Source: Akkermansia muciniphila (GTDB taxonomy: Bacteria > Verrucomicrobiota > Verrucomicrobiia > Verrucomicrobiales > Akkermansiaceae). From it: a stretch of 38,373 bases of DNA. Positions 32,761 to 38,373 of the stretch are shown here, in pieces. The DNA is taken from the NCBI GenBank assembly GCA_004557455.1, contig SFDX01000023.1, forward strand, positions 1 to 38,373, given 5' to 3'. Position 1 is the stretch's first letter; each line of letters opens with the position of its first letter. The position numbers were made by a program, and so were the translations under genes. The notes below the pieces were generated by a model. The model worked only from the letters and a program-made list of their open reading frames with translations, ran no database searches and was not told the origin of the DNA.

Positions 32761-33706
32761 GCGCATGCGCTGCCGTGTAGGCGCGGATGCGTGCCACGAC
32801 GTTGCGTCGCAGGTTCTCATACCAAAACAGGTATTCGAAGAGATGATAGATACCCGGCCCGAAAAGCATACCCCGCTCCAGCCCGGGCGTGTGCACCGTG
32901 AAGGCCGGGTTGAGGGTGCCGCGCGCCGTGTTGATGACGGCGCCGCAGTAGCCCGGCAGCAGCGGCGCGTCCTCGCCCAGCAGGGTGAAACGTGCCCCCG
33001 CATTGGCCTCCGCCGGGGCCGGGGTGGCATCCGTGCGCCAATTCAGCGGGTTGATGCAGATGCTGCGTGTGCCCGCCGTCACAAAGACGGAATCCTGCGT
33101 GCCCGTCTCCTCCGTGTTCCAACAAATGATGACACCCGTATCCTCCTCTCCCTCGGCCGCGCGCAGTTGGGGGAATTGCTCTACCTCCCCGGGGGATATA
33201 TGCCAGCCGAGCAGGTAGGCCGCCACCAGACGTTCCTGCAGCTCCGGCCGCGCGAACAGCTCTTTCATGAGTGCCAGCAGCATCTCGCTTCCTTGGCTGA
33301 ACCCCACCAGCACGATGGGCCGCCCGCCGTTATCGTGCTCCAGATACTCTAGGAAGGCCGCGCGCACATCGCAGTAGGCGCGGTAGGTGCCCATGGGGCT
33401 CGCGTAGTGCGGCAGGGTTTTCTGGCGGTAGTAGGGGGCAAAGAAGCGCGCCGCCGTGTCGTAGCAGCCTTTTTCCAGATCCACGCACCACTTGAATCGC
33501 GCCCTGGTCTCCGTGTCATCTGTATCAATGTTTCCCCGTGCCGGGTCGGTGGAGCAACTGGGGGCCACAAAGAACACGTCCGCCGGCTTGTCCGATGCCG
33601 CGTCCTGCTCCCGGTAAACCCAGGCGGCGGCATCGCCGTAGTCCAAGCCCCAAGCGGTGCAGGTAAAAAGCAGGAGGTGCAGCAGGAGGAGTCGCAGGGT
33701 CTTCAT
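32696..33706 (-). CDS. Secreted DUF3089-type alpha/beta hydrolase
   Basis: 336 residues. A signal peptide (MKTLRLLLLHLLLFTCTAWG) precedes an alpha/beta hydrolase of the DUF3089 type: the early ADVFFVAPSC, the Tyr-rich APYYRQKTLPHY, the nucleophile elbow VLVGFSQGSEML, and AAYLLGWHISP. The catalytic Ser is that of GFSQGS; a lipase or esterase role is likely but the substrate is unknown. The C-terminal 25 residues are Ala/Asp-rich and overlap the xer gene. It begins ten bases after tatD and is the last gene of the argH operon. Confidence 0.85.
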   Translation of the reverse strand: MKTLRLLLLHLLLFTCTAWGLDYGDAAAWVYREQDAASDKPADVFFVAPSCSTDPARGNIDTDDTETRARFKWCVDLEKGCYDTAARFFAPYYRQKTLPHYASPMGTYRAYCDVRAAFLEYLEHDNGGRPIVLVGFSQGSEMLLALMKELFARPELQERLVAAYLLGWHISPGEVEQFPQLRAAEGEEDTGVIICWNTEETGTQDSVFVTAGTRSICINPLNWRTDATPAPAEANAGARFTLLGEDAPLLPGYCGAVINTARGTLNPAFTVHTPGLERGMLFGPGIYHLFEYLFWYENLRRNVVARIRAYTAAHALSPAEAPDDARRAGENADAAP

Positions 33707-33715
33707 CGGAAGGGT

Positions 33716-34324
33716 TCAGGCTTGAAAGCGCAGGACGGCGAACAGGGCGAGGATGGTCTTCCAGTCCTCCGGGTGATCATCGGTCTCCGGGAAGATCTTG
33801 CCGACGGGAATGCGCGAATAGCGTTCTGACGCGCGCGGGTGGGTGAGCTCTCGCCTGCCGACGGAGAAGATACCCCCGAGGGCGAGAAACTCCCGGGCGA
33901 GCTCGTGCGGGCCGTTCCAGGCATGAATGAGGAAGCGCGGCAGGGTGCCGCAGCGGTTGCGCTCGCGCAGCAGGCGCAGCAGCTCCTCATGGGCGCGCAC
34001 GCAGTGCAGGTGGGCCATGCGCTCGTGGCGGAAGGCGGCGCCCAGGTGCACCTGCAGCAGGGTGCGCTGGGCCTCGGCATCATCGCGGTGGGCGGGGGAG
34101 AAATCCAGCCCTGTCTCGCCCACCCCGGCTTGCGGGTAGCGGGTCAGGTATTCATCCAGCTCAAAGGCAATCTGCGCGGGGTCCGCCGTCCGGGCATGCC
34201 ACGGGTGCACGCCGAAGCAGGGCTGCATGCCTTCCGCAGAGGCCACGCGGTCCCAGTCCTCGCGGGTGACGGCATTCAGGAATCCCCCCGCGCTGTGGGG
34301 GTGGTGGGTGTGGTAGTCTTTCAT
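33716..34324 (-). CDS. TatD-family metal-dependent hydrolase, short
   Basis: 202 residues from the ATG at 34324, shorter than the usual 255-265. Metal ligands remain: HTH in DYHTHHPH, Glu in GVGETGLDF, His in LHCVRAHEE and HAWNG, and Asp in PETDDHP. TatD proteins are 3'-5' exonucleases or amidohydrolase-fold enzymes. The missing length is in the loops between strands. It overlaps radC by ATGA, which fixes the start. Confidence 0.85.
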   Translation of the reverse strand: MKDYHTHHPHSAGGFLNAVTREDWDRVASAEGMQPCFGVHPWHARTADPAQIAFELDEYLTRYPQAGVGETGLDFSPAHRDDAEAQRTLLQVHLGAAFRHERMAHLHCVRAHEELLRLLRERNRCGTLPRFLIHAWNGPHELAREFLALGGIFSVGRRELTHPRASERYSRIPVGKIFPETDDHPEDWKTILALFAVLRFQA

Positions 34325-35073
34325 GGCAGGGGCAGGTAGCCGTTTTCGCGGAAGCTGTAGTAGGGCAGTCCGGTGGGGCTGCCTTCTCGCCCGATGACAA
34401 TGTGATCCATGACGGGGATGTGGAGGATCTCCCCGGCTTTCGCGAGGGCGGTGGTCAGGTCCCGGTCCTGTCGGCTGGGGGTGGGGTCGCCGCTGGGGTG
34501 GTTGTGCAGGACGACGATGGACGCTGCTCGGGCGCTCACGGCCGGGGCGAAGACGTCGCGCGGGTGCGAGATGAGCCGCGTGAGAGTACCGGAGCAGACA
34601 TCCACGCGCCGGCGGATGAAGTTGTGGCAATCCAGCAGCAGGACGTAGAGGTGCTCCTGCTGCTCCCGCTGCAGCTCGCAGGCCAGCAGGTCGTACACCG
34701 TGCGGGCGGAGTTACACTTGATGAACTCCATGCGCTCCTGCACGGCGCGGCGCCCCAGCTCGAAGACGGCGGCCAGGGTGGCGGCTTTGGCTGCCCCCAG
34801 TCCCTGGCTCTGCGACAGCTCGCAGATTTCCATCGGCTCCATGGCGGCGAGTTGGGCCAGCGACCCGCCGGCGCAGCGTTTGATGTGCGCCGCGAGGTCC
34901 AGCACATTGCAGCCCGGCACGCCCGTGCGCAGGAAGATGGCCAGCAGCTCTTCATCGCTGAGGCTCCGCCGTCCCTCCCGCAGCAGCTTTTCGCGCGGCA
35001 GGAGGTCCTTCGGCAGGTCTTTCATCCGCCGGTAGGCCGGGTCGGGGCGCTCGTTCTCGGCGTCATCGGACAT
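34321..35073 (-). CDS. radC: RadC-like JAMM protein
   Basis: 250 residues. The N-terminal helix-hairpin-helix part (LPREKLLREGRRSLSDEELLAIFLRTG, LSQSQGLGAAKAATL) is followed by the JAB1/MPN domain with HNHPSGDPTPSRQDRD, the metal-binding motif of the RadC/YeeS family. Its role is not settled; a part in DNA repair was proposed and later doubted. It starts nine bases after argH on the same strand. Confidence 0.95.
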   Translation of the reverse strand: MSDDAENERPDPAYRRMKDLPKDLLPREKLLREGRRSLSDEELLAIFLRTGVPGCNVLDLAAHIKRCAGGSLAQLAAMEPMEICELSQSQGLGAAKAATLAAVFELGRRAVQERMEFIKCNSARTVYDLLACELQREQQEHLYVLLLDCHNFIRRRVDVCSGTLTRLISHPRDVFAPAVSARAASIVVLHNHPSGDPTPSRQDRDLTTALAKAGEILHIPVMDHIVIGREGSPTGLPYYSFRENGYLPLP

Positions 35074-35082
35074 GGTGCGTCA

Positions 35083-36447
35083 TCAGGCCAGGTGCTCTTT
35101 CCAGTAGGCGAGGCGGCGGGCCGTGTTGGCGGCATTCGGTGCCCCGGGGTTGGTGCGCAGGGCGAAGGCGCGGTCCAGGTCGAAGACGCTGTAGACGTCA
35201 TCGCCGTACTCGGGGGAGATGCTGCGGAACTGCTCCTGCGTGAGCTTGTTGAGCGGGGTGCCGCTGCTCACGGCGAGGGCGACGGCCTTGCCCACGAGCT
35301 CGTGCGCACGGCGGAAGGGTACCCCGCGGCGTACCAGGTAGTCCGCCAGGTCGGTCGCCAGCAGCAGGGGGTCGCTCACGGCGGCGGCGCAGCGCTCGGG
35401 GTTGATGCGCATGGCGGCCACCATCTCGGCGTTCACGCGCAGGGCCAGGGAGACGGTTTCGAAGGAGTCGAAGAGGGGCTCCTTGTCCTCCTGCAGGTCG
35501 CGGTTGTAGGTGAGGGGCAGGCCCTTGACGGCTACCATCACGCTGACCAGGTTGCCGTACAGGCGGCCGCTCTTGCCGCGCGTCAGCTCGCAGACGTCGG
35601 GGTTCTTCTTCTGCGGCATCAGGCTGGAGCCGGTGGTGTGCGCATCGCTCAGGGTGCAGTAGCCGAACTCGGCGCTGCTCCACAGCACCAGGTCCTCGCT
35701 GAGGCGGGAGAGGTGGGTGCCGATGAGGGAGAGGCAGAAGAGGGTCTCGAGGATGTAGTCGCGGTCGGCGATCGCGTCCATGGAGTTTTCCGTTACGCCG
35801 TCAAAGCCCAGCTCGGCGGCGATGGCTCGGCGGTCCAGGTTGATGGTGGAGCCGGCGATGGCGCCGCTGCCCAGGGGGGAGATGTTCACGCGGGTGCGGC
35901 AGTCGCGCAGGCGGGCGGTGTCGCGCTCCAGCATCTCGACGTAGGCCAGCAGGTGGTGGCCTATCGTGACGGGCTGGGCGCGTTGCAGGTGCGTATAACC
36001 GGGAATGCGGACGTCGGCGTACTCCTCGGCTTTCATCACGAGGGCGCGCTGCATGTCGCGCAGCAGGTGCAGGGTGGTGTCGATCTCGGCGCGGCAGTAC
36101 AGGCGGGTGTCGGTGGCTACCTGGTCGTTGCGGGAGCGGGCGGTGTGCAGCTTGGCGCCTGCGGGGCCGATGCGGCGGGTCAGCTCGCTTTCGATGTTCA
36201 TGTGCACGTCTTCCAGCCGCGTGCTCCAGGTGAAGTTGCCGGCTTCGATGTCGGCCAGAATCCCCGTCAGGCCGGCGCGTATCGCCTCGAACTCTTCCGG
36301 GGTGAGCAGGCCGGCGTTCATCTGCGCCCGGGCGTGCGCAATCGAGCCTGCTATATCATGCCGGTACATCTTCCGGTCGTAGGATACCGATTCGCCGTAT
36401 TGCAAGACCAAATCTGCCGTCGGTTGAGAAAATCGTCCGTTCCACAT
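35083..36447 (-). CDS. argH: Argininosuccinate lyase
   Basis: 454 residues. The enzyme splits argininosuccinate into arginine and fumarate, the last step of arginine synthesis. Family motifs in order: NGRFSQPTADLV, LEDVHMNIESELTRRIG, KLHTARSRNDQVATDTRLY, GYTHLQRAQPVTIGHH and the signature GSSLMPQKKNPDVCELTRGKSGR with the catalytic Ser. The length is as expected. It is the first gene of the operon argH-radC-tatD-DUF3089 and has its own near-leaderless promoter. Confidence 0.97.
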   Translation of the reverse strand: MWNGRFSQPTADLVLQYGESVSYDRKMYRHDIAGSIAHARAQMNAGLLTPEEFEAIRAGLTGILADIEAGNFTWSTRLEDVHMNIESELTRRIGPAGAKLHTARSRNDQVATDTRLYCRAEIDTTLHLLRDMQRALVMKAEEYADVRIPGYTHLQRAQPVTIGHHLLAYVEMLERDTARLRDCRTRVNISPLGSGAIAGSTINLDRRAIAAELGFDGVTENSMDAIADRDYILETLFCLSLIGTHLSRLSEDLVLWSSAEFGYCTLSDAHTTGSSLMPQKKNPDVCELTRGKSGRLYGNLVSVMVAVKGLPLTYNRDLQEDKEPLFDSFETVSLALRVNAEMVAAMRINPERCAAAVSDPLLLATDLADYLVRRGVPFRRAHELVGKAVALAVSSGTPLNKLTQEQFRSISPEYGDDVYSVFDLDRAFALRTNPGAPNAANTARRLAYWKEHLA

Positions 36448-36456
36448 AGTGCCCCC

Positions 36457-36485
36457 AGTTTACCCGAAAAGCGCCGCGCACGCAA
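36457..36485 (-). promoter_or_regulatory. Near-leaderless promoter of the argH operon
   Basis: Minus strand TTGCGT (36485-36480), a 17-base spacer and TAAACT (36462-36457), nine bases before the ATG. No ARG-box-like palindrome is obvious. Confidence 0.65.
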
Positions 36486-36569
36486 GCCGTATTCGGGGCA
36501 ATCCGCATTTTTTTCGCGGGCGGCGGTGTCTCCGGCCCTCCCGGGGGTGACCTTCGCTGCGCTTTTTGC

Positions 36570-36598
36570 TTGCGGTCGCGGGCTCTCTGTGGTAGGAT
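36570..36598 (+). promoter_or_regulatory. Near-leaderless promoter of fucO
   Basis: TTGCGG (36570-36575), a 17-base spacer and TAGGAT (36593-36598), nine bases before the ATG. Confidence 0.6.
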
Positions 36599-36607
36599 GA
36601 CACTGCT

Positions 36608-37762
36608 ATGAGCGCAAAACGTTTTATTCTCAACGAGACGAGCTACCACGGCCGCGGGGCTGTGCAGGCTGTGGTGCAGGAGGCGCAGTTCCGCGGGTTC
36701 CGTAAGGCCCTGATCGTGTGCTGCGAGGATGCCGCGAAGTTCGGGCTGGTGGCCAAGGTGACGGATCCCATGGATGCGGCGGGGCTGGAATATGCCATCT
36801 ATGACAAGGTGCAGGCCAACCCGACGGTGAAGATGGTGCAGGACGGCGTGGAGGCTTTCAAGGCCGCGGGGGCGGATTACCTCATCGCCATCGGCGGTGG
36901 TTCCCCGCAGGATACGGCCAAAGGTATCGGTATCATCATCAATAACCCGGAGTTCTCCGATGTCGTGTCGCTGGAGGGTGTGGCGCCCACCAAGAACAAG
37001 AGCGTGCCGCTCATCGCCGTGGCGACCACGGCCGGTACGGCGGCGGAGACGACCATCAATTATGTGATCACGGATGAGGCCAAGCGCCGTAAGTTCGTGT
37101 GCGTGGACCCGCATGACATCCCCGTGGTGGCGGTGGTGGATCCCACCATGATGGAGACCATGCCGCGCGGCCTGACGGCGGCAACGGGTATGGACGCGCT
37201 GACCCATGCCATCGAGGGTTATACGACACTGGCTGCCTGGGAGCTGGCCGATACGCTGAATCTCAAGGCTATTGAGCTTATCGCTCGCAGTCTGCGTAAG
37301 GCGGTGGAGAATGACCCGCAGGGGCGTGATGATATGGCCCTGGGGCAGTACATGACGGGTATGGCGTTCTCGAATGTGGGCTTGGGTGTGGTGCATGGTA
37401 TGGCTCACCCGCTCAGTGCGTTCTATAACACGCCGCACGGTGTCGCCAATGCCGTTCTGCTGCCGCATGTGATGGAGTATAACGCTGACTACACGGGGGA
37501 GAAGTTCCGCGAGGTGGCCCGCGCTATGGGTGTGCCGGGCGTGGACGCCATGTCCCCGGTCGAGTACCGCCGCGCGGCTGTCGATGCCGTCCGGCAGCTT
37601 TCCCTGGATGTCAAGATCCCGCAGACGCTCCGCGAAATCGGTGTGAAGGAGGAGGACCTGGAGGCCCTCGCCGAGGCCGCCATGGCCGACGTCTGCACCG
37701 GCGGTAACCCCCGCCCCTGCACCAAGGAGGAGCTGCTCGCCCTCTACAAAAAGGTGTTCTGA
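36608..37762 (+). CDS. fucO: Lactaldehyde reductase (iron-dependent alcohol dehydrogenase) FucO
   Basis: 384 residues, strongly similar along its whole length to what I remember of E. coli FucO. It reduces L-lactaldehyde from fucose or rhamnose breakdown to 1,2-propanediol with NADH. Visible parts are the nucleotide motif IAIGGGSPQDTAKGIG, TTAGTAAETTINYVITDE, VCVDPHDIP, and the iron ligands Asp and His in GMDALTHAIEG and two His in VHGMAHPLSAFYNTPHG. The end VCTGGNPR is conserved. No other fucose genes are beside it. Its presence suits a gut bacterium that ferments mucin fucose. Confidence 0.95.
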   Translation: MSAKRFILNETSYHGRGAVQAVVQEAQFRGFRKALIVCCEDAAKFGLVAKVTDPMDAAGLEYAIYDKVQANPTVKMVQDGVEAFKAAGADYLIAIGGGSPQDTAKGIGIIINNPEFSDVVSLEGVAPTKNKSVPLIAVATTAGTAAETTINYVITDEAKRRKFVCVDPHDIPVVAVVDPTMMETMPRGLTAATGMDALTHAIEGYTTLAAWELADTLNLKAIELIARSLRKAVENDPQGRDDMALGQYMTGMAFSNVGLGVVHGMAHPLSAFYNTPHGVANAVLLPHVMEYNADYTGEKFREVARAMGVPGVDAMSPVEYRRAAVDAVRQLSLDVKIPQTLREIGVKEEDLEALAEAAMADVCTGGNPRPCTKEELLALYKKVF

Positions 37763-37787
37763 TCCGCTTTTCCCGTTTCTTCCCTCG

Positions 37788-37817
37788 CCCCCTGCCGCAC
37801 TCCCGTGTCGCAGGGGG
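37788..37817 (+). terminator. Terminator after fucO
   Basis: An 8-bp perfect stem (37788-37795 with 37810-37817), with further pairing inside the loop, followed by TTACTCTT. Confidence 0.75.
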
Positions 37818-37872
37818 TTACTCTTGATAAATACCGCCGAGGCGTTGACAGCTCCCCCCGGGGACGCCCTCT

Positions 37873-37885
37873 GCATTTTGAATGC
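37873..37885. repeat. Operator-like palindrome, copy 1
   Basis: GCATT-TTG-AATGC, within a 15-base stretch (37871-37885) that is the exact reverse complement of 38019-38033. Confidence 0.6.
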
Positions 37886-38018
37886 TGTAGCAAGCGAAAA
37901 ATGCAGATTTACCTTATTTTTCATCACTTTTTTGCCTAATGAATTTCAGACCGCGCGGAGGTTGAAAATGCCTGAATTTGCTGTAACTCGTTGAGTATCA
38001 ACAAGTTGCATGCCCTAT

Positions 38019-38031
38019 GCATTCAAAATGC
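38019..38031. repeat. Operator-like palindrome, copy 2
   Basis: GCATT-CAA-AATGC, directly upstream of the -10-like TAGAAT at 38034-38039. Confidence 0.6.
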
Positions 38032-38217
38032 AGTAGAATCATCTTCGGAAACAGGAACGGGATCCTCCGCATGGGCGCATAGGTGCGTCGTGCGGAGGAC
38101 CCCGGTAAGAGTCAGGCTTCATTCATTCGCTCACTGTGCCGCCCGGCGCCCTACTTGGGGGAATGATGCGGAGTGACTCCGCACCCCTTTCTCGTATCAA
38201 TTCAACATGCACACATC

Positions 38218-38373
38218 ATGAAACCGCATCTTCCTCTCGCGCTGCTTGCCGCGCTTATGCTCGTCGTCCCGGCACGGGGCATCGAGATCCCCTCGGACTA
38301 CACGACTGTTTATGTTTTCAGTACGGATGACCTCACGGACTACATTTCCAACACGTCCGCGGACAAGAATGCC
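38218..38373 (+). CDS. Start of a secreted protein (runs off right edge)
   Basis: 52 codons from the ATG at 38218 to the edge remain open. MKPHLPLALLAALMLVVPARG is a signal peptide with a likely cut after ARG. The mature start IEIPSDYTTVYVFSTDDLTDYI looks beta-like. The family cannot be told from this part. The long regulatory region upstream suggests controlled expression. Confidence 0.7.
   Translation, partial: MKPHLPLALLAALMLVVPARGIEIPSDYTTVYVFSTDDLTDYISNTSADKNA

Larger units (their letters stand above)
37845..38217 (+). promoter_or_regulatory. Long regulatory region with paired palindromes before a secreted-protein gene
   Basis: No gene is seen in this 373-base stretch. It holds two copies of the palindrome GCATT-N3-AATGC (37873-37885 and 38019-38031). 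The second ends two bases before a TAGAAT at 38034-38039 that could serve as a -10 box, so a bound repressor would cover the promoter. Downstream are four copies of TGCGGAG in alternating orientation: 38065-38071 reversed, 38091-38097 direct, 38167-38173 direct, 38177-38183 reversed. They can pair as hairpins 38063-38099 and 38167-38183 or across. It may be an operator region followed by a structured mRNA leader. I could not match it to a known riboswitch. Confidence 0.5.

Noticed and set aside
34402..36600. Plus-strand frame of 732 codons across radC and argH
   Set aside because: It is antisense to two clearly conserved genes. Its Gly/Val/Gln/His-rich translation is the usual shadow of GC-rich genes.
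38041..38200. Possible cobalamin riboswitch (AGTCAGG-like box near 38110)
   Set aside because: The other conserved blocks are missing or in the wrong order, and the 3' part of the box does not match.
1..38373. tRNA, rRNA, CRISPR arrays, and a dif site near xer
   Set aside because: I looked through the intergenic stretches and saw no cloverleaf-like sequences, regularly spaced repeats or a dif-like 28-base site. A weak tRNA could be missed by eye.

Overview
The window looks like a chromosomal piece of a GC-rich member of Verrucomicrobiota, probably a gut lineage near Akkermansia. The reasons are a very large single-anchor pseudopilin of the kind found in verrucomicrobial pilin cassettes (17085-20867), a second prepilin, an Rhs repeat protein, fucO for fucose fermentation, and coding sequences that mostly lack Shine-Dalgarno sites. 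This placement is an inference; no rRNA or tRNA was found.

Positions 1 to about 6150 are accessory DNA. They hold an AT-rich membrane protein gene running off the left edge, an IS481-like element (about 1006-2476) with a frameshifted transposase, and an orphan 3' part of an rhs gene whose variable tip carries an SHGC motif like that of L,D-transpeptidases (2486-4183). A perfect-stem bidirectional terminator and a convergent secreted protein of unknown function follow, then about 500 bases with no confident gene.

Positions 6160-16997 are mostly core genes in short, tightly packed operons: a DivIC/FtsB-like division protein, a spermidine-synthase-like protein, coaB-rsgA, prfA-prmC-membrane protein, a TPR protein with a transglutaminase-like protein, and two pseudouridine synthases. 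Positions 17085-25490 hold the giant pseudopilin, a C39-like secreted cysteine peptidase, a prepilin coupled to tilS, and an outer-membrane barrel protein. At 25637-27805 is an Aas-like ligase whose N-terminal acyltransferase half lacks its catalytic motifs.

Positions 27875-29735 hold a two-gene minus-strand module: an AAA/ABC-type ATPase followed by a small protein with TOPRIM-like acidic motifs. It resembles two-gene antiphage systems such as PARIS or a split OLD nuclease and is the best candidate for an undescribed system here. After it come a two-DTG aspartic protease coupled to a DUF486 membrane protein, a lipoprotein, xerC/xerD, a convergent argH-radC-tatD-DUF3089 operon, fucO, and the start of a secreted protein behind an unusual repeat-rich regulatory region.

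Two features run through the window. Many gene pairs overlap by ATGA or TGATG. Many first genes have a -35/17-bp/-10 promoter whose -10 hexamer ends only 6 to 9 bases before the start codon, which predicts leaderless or nearly leaderless mRNAs.
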